Shown: positions 9,923-19,518 of the stretch, in pieces | How positions within the stretch are numbered: position 1 is the stretch's first letter | Layout: each line of letters opens with the position of its first letter | The notes under the pieces: generated by a model | Told to the model about the DNA's origin: nothing | Databases searched by the model: none | The model's input: the letters and a program-made list of their open reading frames with translations, nothing else | Position numbers and translations under genes: made by a program | Assembly: GCA_027578815.1 (NCBI GenBank) | Contig: JANBTH010000137.1 | Coordinates: forward strand, 1 to 31,711 | DNA length: 31,711 bases | Direction: 5' to 3' | Origin: Coemansia sp. RSA 1804 | Lineage: Eukaryota; Kickxellomycota; Kickxellomycetes; Kickxellales; Kickxellaceae

Positions 9923-11184
9923 GCAACAAGCAGACTTTCCATTTTTCGTAACATTAACTGATGTTTGCATGTACTGGAAAGATAAAAAACCTACATCTTA
10001 CAACTGGACAGATGTCAGAAGATAATATGATCCATCCGACATGAATAGCAGTTTTGAAGGTGTCACATGGAACAAAACATTAAAGTGGCACTATAAGGAG
10101 TAATTGTATTCTATTATTCTATTATCCTATTAAACATGTTTAAACAAAAATAAAACCCGTTACTTTCATTGAAGCATATTCCAATGGTGGTCATTGCGCA
10201 TAATCCTGTTTCAAAAGTAGATGGAGCAAATGGCTCGGTGGAGACGGAGACCCGCACAAGCGTCACATTATTCACAAACCTTGTTGTTCGGAATGTTTTT
10301 CTTTCATTAATTTTGCAACATTTGCATCCATGTGAACATTGAACCTAAAAAGATAAAAAACCTGGTTGTCTCTTATTGATCCATCCACTCACGTAAAAGG
10401 CGCGCCGGAATGCAATGCGTTCCATGCGAGAAACAAGCAAGGCAAGAATCGATTGACCTGAAACATGATGCAACATAATCGCAAGTCACTAAACAGGGTA
10501 CATGGCTTTTACTTTATGTTGGCAGTACGTTCTATAGTGTCTATGGCAATGGAGAAAAACAGCGGAGAATATCCTCAAGAATATTTAGCGCTCCAATACT
10601 ATTTGCTAGCAGAAGCCATTTGTTTCTGGAGGTGGATTCGAATACGCAAACCTGTTTACTCCAATCTCGCATTTGCAGACAATGGAGTATTGGGTTGTCA
10701 ATAGATACTGATGTAGAACCTACTGTTTTGCGCGCCTGGTTCTACCCATTCAGCCGCGTTAAGCAACATGGATTATTTGACATTGCTTTGCTGCTGTTTG
10801 TAGCATTTCTAACAATGCGATCCAATTTGATCGATCCAAAAGATGTGAAAATTATTGGTATCAGAACAATCTGAGATCTCTAGCGGATCAGTATCCTCTC
10901 GAAAAGAGAACAATAGGGGGTGGCTGGCATGCGACCCAACTAGCACTCGGAACGTGCAATTGAACATTAAAAAACCACTTTTCTTGATCCAAAGCGATAT
11001 CAGCTAACAAGATCGATAAACCCCTTTTTTAAAAAATTATCAGCGTGTCCTCAAAATAAAATAATTCCCCGCTCTTTGGCAAAATGATTGACACTTTTAA
11101 AGGGTTGAGAAACAAAGGGCATTTTTATCCATATTCCAAACTCGAGTGGTAAATCATTCTTCCAATTATGGATGCTTCAAAAAA

Positions 11185-11222
11185 TTGCCGCTCTTGTCGC
11201 TTTGGTTTTCTTTGAGCGGCAA
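11185..11222. repeat. Inverted repeat / hairpin, TTGCCGCTC...GAGCGGCAA
   Basis: A perfect 9-bp stem with a 20-nt loop in an otherwise AT-rich gap. It is not followed by a T-run on either strand and is not near a gene end. It could be a protein-binding palindrome or part of a noncoding transcript; function unknown. Confidence 0.45.
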
Positions 11223-12659
11223 ATGAAAATTAGCGCACTTTTATTTACTATACCGTTTTAAATTTCTCATGGTAGTCGCTCATTTTCCTTGTGTTTCCAC
11301 AGTGCAGTATAATCGTACAGATCACATACAGGATGCGAGATGCATGGAAGGCTCTGCGATGCTCTCAATTGCAATTCTCAATCTTTTGAACAGCACAGGC
11401 TGGACAAGTTGTTTTGGATTCAAACAATTGCTTTTACACTTTACTGTAAAAGATAAACAAAATCATTAGCATCATCAGAATGAACCAGTAATAAAATTTC
11501 CTGGGCATTCGGAAAGATTGGACCCGAAGAAGCACATTGCGATGAGCACGTACCATGCGTATAACAAAAATAGCAAGTACAAGGAAGAAGTTTGCAAATG
11601 CATTTCTATAAACAGAACTTGAAAACTTGGATCATCCTCCGCTTGCAACACGTACTGGAGAAAACAAGAATTCTGTTAAAGATTTGTAGTTGAGTAAACA
11701 CGGACGTGTGACTGCTTCAACAACCACCTTGTTCCATGAGAAAGTAAGCAACCATGTTGATATGCAATGACCACTGATGCTCGACATGTCCAAATGAAGA
11801 AAGAAACAAAAAACCTGTATGGAATAACGGAACGTTCTGCTTCTCTGGTTAGAGTTCATTTCAGAGTGTGCCTAAGTGATATAATTATGATTCAGAGCAA
11901 TTGAATGTAGTCCACAGCCAACCTCGTTTTCTCAATCCAACCCACCCCCTCTTTTCACCACCAGCAAGAGCGGAATCAGCTTGTCGGATCCGCCATTTGA
12001 CGTGCTGCAAATGCCAGTGGCATGTGACCCAGGATGGAGATTCAGGTACTTGCTAAACCCATCGTTGTAACAAGACAGACAAACAAACAAACAGACAACA
12101 ATAGGGCGCCGTGTATCCTTCTACATCCAAAGTGAATCAAACACCCCCCAGCACATTGATTGCGCAACACTCAGACAAGAAACAAATCCTGTCCATGTGG
12201 ACAACCTGGCGCTGCTATTGTTGAACGATAAAATAGTTCCGTGCTTTTGACATTTCCACGCCGTTTGCTTCAACCAAGTGTAACAGACAGGATTGCGCTA
12301 AAAAAAAAAAAAGAAACGCACTTCAAAATGAGCATGTGCCGCTCGGAAGGCAATGAAAAAAGGCCAAGGACAAGATGACTTTTTTTACGGAGACCATTAA
12401 ATGGCTCTTGTAAAATGAAGAAGAAAAAAGGAAGGAAATAATATCGATCAACCCACCATTTTCCATGTCAGTGTTCAATTGTCGTAGCACTTTTGAGCTG
12501 GAGCGAATCAAGATTCCTTCCGAGTCCTTATTTTTTTCACTCCTTTCGCTCGTTTCTTCTCTATCCAAAAGTAGAAGAGCAAAATTTTATACCCTCCTTT
12601 TTTACGTTGGGCGTATTTGGCAATCTAGCCACACAACAGCGCTCTCATTTTTCTTCTGT

Positions 12660-12687
12660 TATAAATAGGAGGACCACCTCTTCTCCT
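12660..12687 (+). promoter_or_regulatory. Core promoter of second YdcZ-like gene: TATAAATAGG plus CCACCTCTTCTCCT
   Basis: TATAAATAGG (12660-12669) is followed by CCACCTCTTCTCCT (12674-12687), about 200 nt before the ATG. It mirrors the element ahead of the first paralogue, differing by one T in the pyrimidine motif. Confidence 0.55.
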
Positions 12688-12888
12688 CACACGCCCTCCT
12701 CCTCTGGCATACGCTTTTCTGGTCGTTATATTTTTTCTTTTTATTCTCTGCAAAGGAAAAAGAATAACACGTTGCTACCTTAATATTCCCATTTCCCTAA
12801 CTTTTCTTTCCCTTTCTTCAAGCAAGCCTTTGTGAAGGACCTTTTTAATTTTATTCTGCCCACTGAATAGCAAAAAGAACAAGACAAG

Positions 12889-13356
12889 ATGACTGACGCG
12901 CTGGCAAACGTGGGACTGGGCGTGGTGCTGCTGATCATCGGCGGGATCTGTACGGGAGTGCAGGGCCCAATGAACGGACGGCTGGCAATGTCGACCTCGG
13001 GATCGTTCTCTGCATTTCTATCGTTTGCGCTGGGATTCTGGCCGCTGCTGATATACTTTTTGGCGGACACGCGGGGTGGCAGGTCGGTTAACTGGTCAGA
13101 GTCCGTCAAGGACACACCCGCGTATGCCTGGCTTGGAGGAGTGTTTGGCGGAATATTCGTGCTAATCCTGACGCTTGTGATCCATCGTCGTGGCGCCTCG
13201 ATCACTAACGGAATTATTGTTGTTACCCAGCTTATCATCAGCGTCATCATCGATCAGACCGGCTCGTTTGACGTCACCCAGCGTGATTGCACCGGTCTTC
13301 GCGGTGGTGGTCTGGCCTGCATGATCGTTGGCATTGTTCTGGTCACTCTCTTCTAA
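12889..13356 (+). CDS. DMT/YdcZ (DUF606) family small membrane protein, copy 2
   Basis: 155 aa, one exon, ATG in CAAGATGA context. Five hydrophobic segments (about 8-27, 40-59, 78-98, 104-121, 141-155). It shares GVQGPMNG (23-30), FLSFALG (43-49), the DTRGG loop (60-64), GGVFGGIFV and a TM4 glutamine with the protein encoded at 9210-9746, but lacks that protein's 30-residue basic tail. The pair is a diverged tandem duplication; the promoter elements are also conserved. The half-size topology suggests dimer function, and a heterodimer of the two is possible by analogy with paired small multidrug transporters. Substrate unknown. Confidence 0.85.
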   Translation: MTDALANVGLGVVLLIIGGICTGVQGPMNGRLAMSTSGSFSAFLSFALGFWPLLIYFLADTRGGRSVNWSESVKDTPAYAWLGGVFGGIFVLILTLVIHRRGASITNGIIVVTQLIISVIIDQTGSFDVTQRDCTGLRGGGLACMIVGIVLVTLF

Positions 13357-13799
13357 ACACTACCTTTCTCTCTCTCTCTTCCTGTTGCTTTTCTTTTTCT
13401 TCTTTTATTTGGCTAATAACTTTTTTCTTTTCTCTTCCTTCTATTTCGTCTACTAGGCTATTTGTTGTTGTATTCTAGCATTCCAATTTCTTTTCCTTCT
13501 TTTCTTTCTCTATTATGACCAATATATCGATAACGTTCTGCTTATTCTAATAGTTTTGCTGTGGGGAATAGTAGAAGGCGTGTTGTGCAAGCCGAGGGAA
13601 TGGGCAAAGCAAGTAAAATTTAGAGTCACATTGCATCTTCCCATAGACTTGGCACATTGTCTCTTTCTTGGTGTAATATATGATAACAAGTTAAAACCGC
13701 TAGTTGGATAGCAAGAGAGTTGTGCTTGCTAGTGCTATTTTTATCGTTGCCTTTTCTTGTATTTTTATATCTGTTAGCACACCAACGTTATACAGCACA
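13357..13799. other. 3' flank of second YdcZ-like gene and promoter of ESS2
   Basis: Strongly pyrimidine-rich (CT/TTC runs 13366-13510), then AT-rich. No gene. The reading frame of ESS2 stays open back to 13704, but only from a TTG codon, and those codons encode a hydrophobic stretch foreign to the family. They are better read as 5' untranslated sequence. Confidence 0.6.
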
Positions 13800-14807
13800 A
13801 TGAACGAAAGGCGCGTGGTGAAGAAAGCACCCGCATCAACAACACGGGACGCTTCTTCTGGCAAGGAAGAGATGACGGTTCTGGACGAAAGCGAGTTCAC
13901 ATTCCAAGTGGATAGAATAGTGGCCCGCGACTTCTTTCCGGATCTTAAAAGCCTCAAAGCGCAGGGCGAGGAGCTAGGGCTGGGGAGTGAAGACGATGTC
14001 GTCGCCATCACCACGGCTGATGCCAGTCGCCAGGATGATAAAGAGAGGCTTGATGGCGGCAGAGACATGTCGCTGGACCAGTTCCTCGCTACCCATACAT
14101 CCGAGGACAACGCCAGTTTCGGCAGACTGGTGGAAGCAGAAAGCGAGCAGCGCAGAAGAGCTCACGAGCGGATGGTGGGAGGCAGCAGCTCAAGCAAGCT
14201 GACCAGCAGCAGCACTAGAAAGGGGCTGGAGACGTGGAAATACACAGCGAGAAACGCACTGATGTTTACGCCCACCGCCCACGTGACCACAGGCGACGGC
14301 AACAGCAGCAGCAGCCGATCCGGGGCGGCACGCATTCTTGCGCACAACACGCGGTTGCCCGACGACTTTGGGAGCGGCGACGACCAGAGCAATTGGGACA
14401 TCGAGTCCGTTGACGGCGATGCGACACCGATGATCAACGGGTACAAGCTTGTGAGAGAGCCGACGGGTAGTAGCAGCAGGGCCTATGGACAGGGCAGGAC
14501 CCGCGGATTCAAGATTGGCGAGACCCCAGAGCGCGAGAAACTGGCGCAGCAGCTGTCCAAGCCCCGGATGGCGCAAATGGACGCGATTAAGAGCAAGCCA
14601 GCACGTTCTGGAAGTAGCAGCGGCAGGCAGACGGCACAGAGAGTGGCGATGCTGTCTCCTGCTGCACAGCGACTGCTGGGCGGATCTGGCGGAAACGGAT
14701 CCGACTCGACTCCTAAAGCCAGACAAGGAAACAACGACCATGAGCTCCGGAAGGCATACAATTCGCCATATGTGCGACGGGACTCGCCGACCCAGCGTCG
14801 CTTGTGA
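13800..14807 (+). CDS. ESS2: Splicing factor ESS-2 / DGCR14 homologue (Bis1-like), Es2 family
   Basis: 335 aa from the ATG at 13800 (ACAATGA context). A nuclear protein associated with catalytically active (C-complex) spliceosomes. Conserved blocks in family order are VLDESEF (27-33), ARDFFPDL (42-49), SLDQFLATHTSEDNASF (91-107), a basic helix with RRRAHERM, ETWKYTARNALMFTP (144-158), HNTRL, PMINGYKLV, an FKI-x-E-x-P-x-RE-x-LA segment, LSPAAQRLL, and a C-terminal LRKAYNSPYV. It is shorter than the human protein (about 476 aa), mainly in linkers, which are Ser/Gly-rich. The frame is open upstream to 13704 but lacks an ATG there, so the hydrophobic leader should not be added. It is convergent with the methionine synthase reductase gene, with 183 bp between stop codons. 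Confidence 0.93.
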   Translation: MNERRVVKKAPASTTRDASSGKEEMTVLDESEFTFQVDRIVARDFFPDLKSLKAQGEELGLGSEDDVVAITTADASRQDDKERLDGGRDMSLDQFLATHTSEDNASFGRLVEAESEQRRRAHERMVGGSSSSKLTSSSTRKGLETWKYTARNALMFTPTAHVTTGDGNSSSSRSGAARILAHNTRLPDDFGSGDDQSNWDIESVDGDATPMINGYKLVREPTGSSSRAYGQGRTRGFKIGETPEREKLAQQLSKPRMAQMDAIKSKPARSGSSSGRQTAQRVAMLSPAAQRLLGGSGGNGSDSTPKARQGNNDHELRKAYNSPYVRRDSPTQRRL

Positions 14808-14889
14808 CAATGGGTATTCTATCCTGTGAGACGATATCTCCCGCAATGTGGTCTGAATTGCGCCTTCTCTCTTCTCCAAGTGTACTATC

Positions 14890-14905
14890 TTTATTCTAAT
14901 TTATT
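14890..14905 (-). terminator. Tandem AATAAA signals for methionine synthase reductase
   Basis: Two TTTATT hexamers on the plus strand (14890-14895, 14900-14905) read as AATAAA about 90-100 nt past the minus-strand stop. They lie in the short space shared with the ESS2 3' end. Confidence 0.5.
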
Positions 14906-14990
14906 GGGAAGCTGCGTAAATATGGCAACAAAGGAAGCGCCTAAAATTCTACTTCTAAAATTTGATACTAATAATGCGATCCACACACGC

Positions 14991-17237
14991 TTATGCCCAG
15001 AGATCACGAACATAGCGGCGCTCAGTCGCCCATCTACCCAGCACCTGAAGAGCCTGGGCCTTGGTCAGAGGAGCGGGCTCAGTTATTTCCGGAATCAGAT
15101 GTGTCACGCAACTAGGGTGGGCAGACGAGTAGCTGCAAAGAATGTCAGCCAGCGCGGCATTGACATCCTTGGCCATTCCCTTTGCATCGCCGCAAACAAA
15201 GATCATGGCATCCTTCGTGACAAGCAGATCACCGATCTCGTCCTCGCGAAACAGCATGGCGTCCTGCACATAGCGCTGAGTGCCACGCTGCTCACGCGCG
15301 GCAGCGTCACGGCTGAAGCAGACGGACAGACGGCTCAGTACGCCCGACGAATGGTGGTGCTCAAGGTCATCCTTGAACAGATAGTCCTCTGTGGAGCTGC
15401 GGCAGCCAAAGAACAGCCACGTAGACGGAGCAGAGGGCCCTTGAATGCTATCCTCTTTTTCTGCTGCAGCTAATGCTGCTTCCAGCTCGGCCGCACGCTG
15501 CTCGAGGAACCCAACAAACGGTGCCACGCCGGTGCCTGGACCAACCATAATAACCGGACGCGTGTCGGATGGCGGAGGCAGTCGGAAGCCGTTGAGATTC
15601 GGACGCAGCGACACCAGGATTGGATCCGAACCAACAGTCTTTGTTTTGCACAGCCGCTCCAGCCACGGAGTGCACACGCCCCGCCTGTTGACACGCATCG
15701 GACTGCTCTGCTTGCCGGTGTCCTCGTTATCGCTGAACGGATCCACGACCTCCAGCTCGTACTCCACAACATTGAACGCAAACCGCCAGACGCCAGCGTC
15801 GTGCTGGTGAGGAGCGTTGCAGATCGAGTACGAGCGGGGCGCAAGCGGCTGGAGCAGATCGAGGAGTCTGTCGACGGGCGGGGCGCATGACGGGAATGCA
15901 TGCAGAATGTCGACTAGCGCTGGTCCCTGGCGCCTCAGCTCGTCAAAGATGGCCGCGCCCTGCCGGCTGCTCAGATACAGCATGCGGTCGCGGTCGATAG
16001 GCTCCAAGCAGTGGTCAGCCAGCGCGCGCAGCAGCTGCTTGCGAGGGAACGAGGTGATGTCAAGAGCCCAGTCGAACAGCGCACGCACCGTTGTTGCCAC
16101 TGAGCCGAACCGACGCAGGTGTGCCGGGAGCTGGATCTTCTCATCGCTGCTGCGTATAAAGATCGAGCGCTGCGCCTCGTTGAAATCAAGCCCCAGGCGC
16201 CCCAGCAGTGCGGATACCATCTGCGGATCGTTGCGCGCATAGACGTTGAACGAGTCGCCTGCCTGCCACTCACCCCGGATATGGTCGGCTGCCGACACAT
16301 CCAGATCAACAACCAGCGTGCGTTTCAGCGCCTTGTCGCCTGTCGCCTGCTGCATCGCCTTGATTGGCGCGAGAAACGGTGTCTGTGCCCGAGCATCGGC
16401 TTCGATTTCCGCATGCCACGGCGGATACTCTTTGCCGTCCGTCTGCGCATGCTCCTCCTCTTCCGTCTCCTCAGGCCAATGAGTCGCACACACTGCTGCC
16501 GGTACCCGTGGGGCACCCGTGATGGCCTTGACTGTTGCCATGGGCCGGAAGTCAAGCCCAAGCGGCAGAAACTCATACGCAGAATGCACAGCTAGACCTT
16601 CAGTAGCCAGATCATTATCCTCATTATCCTTTTTATCAATGCTTAGTGCTGCCAATGCATCCACCGCACTGTCCGCCAGCTCAGCCGCTTCTTTGGTATC
16701 TTTAGACATAGCATTAGAGGCGTTGTCTTTGGCGCTGTCCTGATTCAGCTCTTTAGCGAGCGCCGGCCACAGTCCCTCGATCCAGGGCTCCACAACCTCC
16801 TCAAGCCCCGTGCCATCGTCGGCAAGCCCCGTCGGATAAAAGGAAGTAGCGCCCAGCTCCCCCAGCTGCCTATCGAGTCTCCTTGCGGTATTACAAAAGT
16901 TGGAGTAATTCGTATCGCCCAGCCCCAGGATCGCATACCGCAGGTGCGCGTACGCAGCACCGTCGTCCCGCGAGGTCTTCTTCAGTGCTCGCCAGAACCT
17001 GGCCGAGTTGTCCGGCGGATCGCCGTCCCCCGTTGTCGATACCACAAACACCACCGTGCGCAGCTCGTCAAATTTGAACTTTTTGTAGTCGTTGAGCACA
17101 TGCCACTCGGCGCTGTATCCCCGCTTCACCGCCTCCTCGTACGTTGTGTACGATATCGACTCGGCATTTCCGGTCTGCGATGCGTAGAGAAACGTGACCT
17201 GCAATGCGTCCGTGTTGTCGCTCTGTGCCTCGGGCAT
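14991..17237 (-). CDS. MTRR: Methionine synthase reductase (diflavin, cobalamin-dependent methionine synthase partner)
   Basis: 748 aa, one exon. It transfers electrons from NADPH through FAD and FMN to reactivate oxidised cob(II)alamin methionine synthase. The FMN domain has YASQTGNAES (18-27), STTGDGDPPDN (67-77) and GLGDTNYSNFCNTARRLD (105-122), then VVEPWIEGLWPAL (148-160). A low-complexity linker (165-220) leads to the FAD-connecting region, RSYSICNAP (468-476), GVCTPWL (520-526), the NADPH loop GPGTGVAPFVGFLEQR (566-581), WLFFGCR (607-613), YVQDAM, VCGDAKGMAKDV (681-692) and a C-terminal RRYVRDLWA. The FCN...ELGA...ADD...GLE-x-VVEPWI-x-GLWPAL block and FFGCR favour MTRR over the related Ndor1/Tah18, cytochrome P450 reductase and sulfite reductase. 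About 25 extra residues lie at 701-725. The ATG at 17237 has a good context (CACAATGC). Confidence 0.9.
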   Translation of the reverse strand: MPEAQSDNTDALQVTFLYASQTGNAESISYTTYEEAVKRGYSAEWHVLNDYKKFKFDELRTVVFVVSTTGDGDPPDNSARFWRALKKTSRDDGAAYAHLRYAILGLGDTNYSNFCNTARRLDRQLGELGATSFYPTGLADDGTGLEEVVEPWIEGLWPALAKELNQDSAKDNASNAMSKDTKEAAELADSAVDALAALSIDKKDNEDNDLATEGLAVHSAYEFLPLGLDFRPMATVKAITGAPRVPAAVCATHWPEETEEEEHAQTDGKEYPPWHAEIEADARAQTPFLAPIKAMQQATGDKALKRTLVVDLDVSAADHIRGEWQAGDSFNVYARNDPQMVSALLGRLGLDFNEAQRSIFIRSSDEKIQLPAHLRRFGSVATTVRALFDWALDITSFPRKQLLRALADHCLEPIDRDRMLYLSSRQGAAIFDELRRQGPALVDILHAFPSCAPPVDRLLDLLQPLAPRSYSICNAPHQHDAGVWRFAFNVVEYELEVVDPFSDNEDTGKQSSPMRVNRRGVCTPWLERLCKTKTVGSDPILVSLRPNLNGFRLPPPSDTRPVIMVGPGTGVAPFVGFLEQRAAELEAALAAAEKEDSIQGPSAPSTWLFFGCRSSTEDYLFKDDLEHHHSSGVLSRLSVCFSRDAAAREQRGTQRYVQDAMLFREDEIGDLLVTKDAMIFVCGDAKGMAKDVNAALADILCSYSSAHPSCVTHLIPEITEPAPLTKAQALQVLGRWATERRYVRDLWA

Positions 17238-18083
17238 TGTGGGCTCTATATAGCAATTCTATCTATTGCAATGAAGACGGGACGAGCTCTATACAACGGG
17301 TGTGAGAGTGAGAGAAACTGTGTATGGAAAAAGCCTTGAGCCTGGCACAAGAATTAGAAATAACAGATGAGAGGAGGAATTAGCCACAGAACAAATTATA
17401 AAAGCCAGCGCACAAACCTTGCATTCGCCTAACCCCAAAAAAAACAGCCATGATCCATTTGTGGATCTGATTGCGCCCATCCAACGAACAAACAAAAGTC
17501 GCATACACTAGAGCGATTTGCAAATGCTGATAACCCTCCTCCGCTTAGTTCACTGAGCGCATTATGTTTTGCAGTGGAAGAAAAAGGCTGGCCGCAATCA
17601 AGCGCAAGAATAAGAGACAGTGGTTCTTTTTGCAAGCAGTGCTGAATCAATCTCTGCTGCCCCTTGCATTGCCCACCCCCAAAACCCAACCGCTCGGAAA
17701 ACCATCGAAATTTTCTTTCCTACTTTTCATGGGAAGAATTGCAACGAAAAAAGTTTATCGCCCTTTTGCCTTTTTCTCTCCTCCTCACCCTGCTTGTTGC
17801 AATTGACGCCACAACCCATTCTTTCTTCCTCCCCTTCCTCCTTTCTTCGTTATCCCCTCCCTTTCCAATACCAATTGTCAAATACCTTCGATTATTCTTA
17901 TACCTTGCTTCGCCTAACAATAACCTACGCTCACCCTATTCGCTTCCGGCTACTCTCCACCGTCCTTCCAGATCACATCTCGCAGGGAGGGTTCCTCTTT
18001 CCGTTCACTTTCCTTTCCGTTTCTCTTTCCTGCCTCTCCGCCAGAGGCCACACAGCACAATAGAAAAACAATAGAAGAAAGCG
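17238..18083. other. Bidirectional promoter region between MTRR and the cyclin gene
   Basis: 846 bp between divergent genes. The MTRR side has TATATAGAG close to its ATG on the minus strand. A TATAAAAG lies at 17397-17404 on the plus strand. The 300 bases before the cyclin ATG are extremely C+T-rich on the plus strand, like other promoters in this window. Long open frames inside this tract are compositional artefacts. Confidence 0.55.
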
Positions 18084-19518
18084 ATGCTGTTTAGTCTGGG
18101 CACAACGTCGGCGCAGGACACTGCGCGCTACGTATGCGCGTACTTGGACGAGGTCACGGGATTCACACAGGCGCTGGAAACGCAAGTGGCGGAGCCAGGC
18201 GTGCACGAGCGGCACACATCGCTCACGCTGTTCCACGCGCGGTCGGTGCCGACAATCGACCTGGAGACATACACGCTGCGCATCCTCAAGTACTGTCCGT
18301 TCCAGAACGAGGTGCTTCTGGGCCTTATTGTCTATCTGCAGCAGATGGTCGACCGCTGCGCCCAGCGCCGGGTGCCATTCACCGTGGATGCCTATTCTAT
18401 CCACAGACTGATTATCACGGGCGTCACCATTGGCTCGAAATGGTTTTCCGACGTCTTTTTCACAAACGCACGCTACGCAAAGGTACGTTTTTTTGCCATG
18501 TATTTTTTTTCCTATTTCATTTCATTTCCCATCTTGCTTCTTCCATGTGGGATATGCAATGCAGATGTATAACTGGCATGTCTGTTGGATGTGTACCCTC
18601 TTTTTCCATCTTCTCTTGCATGCTCTGTCTCTGCCGCATAGCTGTGACACTGTCCGATTTGACTTTCTTTTTCTATTCTGTTTTATTCATATTCCCCCCT
18701 TTTCTCTGTACGCTGCTTCTTTTCTTGCCTGTCATAATCAGATGAACGCACCCGGTCGCATATGGCGTGCGTATTCAACAGACTATTCTTTGTGCTTTAT
18801 CTCATTCTCTTTCTCTGCATGCAATTGCTATTCTCTAATGTATACTCAATGCGTTTCTCCGTGCCATATTCACGTTTCTATTCCGTTCTTCATACTAAAA
18901 TGCTATTGCTTTTTTTAACATTTCCAATGGCTTAATTACTTCCCTGTGTGCGTGTTTTAGGTTGGCGGATTGTCAGTTGCCGAGCTAAACAACCTGGAGC
19001 TCCAGTTCCTCAGTATCATCGACTTTGATCTCAACATACAGCCCGAGGTTCTCCAGGCCGTCGGGTCTGACCTGTTCTCCGACCGACTCCCAAAACTAAC
19101 AAACGCACCGTATCCATCGGATCCCTTCTACGCATATCCACCAGCATCAGCAGCAGCAGCAGCAGCCTTCACGACACCTACGTACCCTTCCAGCCGCCAG
19201 TATCCTTTGCACAATGGTGCACATTACATCCACAACAACCAGCAGATCCCCGGGTTCTTCCAGAACAGAAATTATAGCTACCAGCAGCAGAGCCAACGGG
19301 CCCACAAGTCCATGTCGTATCCTGGACCCAGTGGCGTTTACTACAACAACAACAACCCGCATGACATCATGTATAACAACAACACAGGCGGCATCGTTCC
19401 TGATGCCTATTGCTACAAACAGGCTTATCCAAAGCAGAATGATGAGAATTACCATGTGCAGGACCCATCGTCCGGCTCAACACTTGTGTCGTCTCCGCCG
19501 CGGGGAGCTGTTGCTTGA
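18084..19518 (+). CDS. Pho80/PCL-type cyclin (two exons)
   Basis: Exons 18084-18482 and 18961-19518 join in phase 0 to give 318 aa. The cyclin fold spans about 10-165: LKYCPFQNEVLLGLIVYL (68-85), DAYSIHRLIITGVTIGSKWF (102-121), FTNARYAKVGGLSVAELNNL (126-145) and LEL-x-FLSIIDFDL (145-157). The YAKVGG-x-S-x-x-ELN-x-LE block is diagnostic of the Pho80-like cyclins that partner Pho85-type CDKs in phosphate, glycogen or cell-cycle signalling. The splice falls inside this block, so its continuity confirms the intron. The C-terminal half (175-318) is disordered, rich in Asn, Gln, Tyr and Ser, with an Ala run from a GCA repeat at 19144-19167. Which Pho85 cyclin class it belongs to cannot be settled from sequence alone. 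AATAAA lies at 19583-19588. Confidence 0.92.
18483..18960 (+). other. Intron in cyclin gene (GT-AG, 478 nt)
   Basis: Donor GTACGT (18483-18488), acceptor GTTTTAG ending at 18960, and a branch-like CTTAAT shortly upstream of the acceptor. It is much longer than the other introns here (114 and 197 nt) and very T-rich. I saw no C/D or H/ACA snoRNA signature in it. Confidence 0.88.

Larger units (their letters stand above)
9747..12888. other. 3.1-kb gap between the two YdcZ-like paralogues; no gene recognised
   Basis: The gap is AT-rich. Open frames at 10465-10704, 10620-10874, 11269-11469 and 11632-11859 look random and match no family I know. I found no tRNA- or rRNA-like sequence by eye. It contains a 15-bp exact repeat (9978-9992, 10349-10363), a perfect 9-bp-stem hairpin (11185-11222), a (CAAA)n-like tract near 12075, an A-tract at 12300, and the promoter of the second paralogue. 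Confidence 0.5.

Noticed and set aside
10600..10670. GGATTCGAAT word resembling a tRNA T-loop
   Set aside because: No acceptor stem, D-arm or anticodon arm can be drawn around it on either strand.
11952..12070. Short open stretch containing DPPFDVLQMPVACDPGWRF, faintly like a beta-lactamase-type hydrolase
   Set aside because: Under 40 codons with no ATG, no flanking homology and no partner exon; the resemblance is too weak to report as a gene relic.
13704..13799. Hydrophobic N-terminal extension of ESS2 suggesting a membrane anchor
   Set aside because: The extension begins at a TTG, not an ATG; the first ATG (13800) gives the family's normal start and ESS2 is nuclear.
14991..17237. Assignment as Tah18/Ndor1 or NADPH-cytochrome P450 reductase
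   Set aside because: It has the FCN/ELGA/ADD and GLWPAL motifs, an extended linker after the FMN domain and the FFGCR form typical of MTRR; there is no N-terminal membrane anchor as in P450 reductase.
17564..18074. Overlapping open frames upstream of the cyclin gene
   Set aside because: They lie in a C+T-rich promoter tract, overlap each other in different frames and encode Pro/Ser/Leu/Phe runs with no family match.
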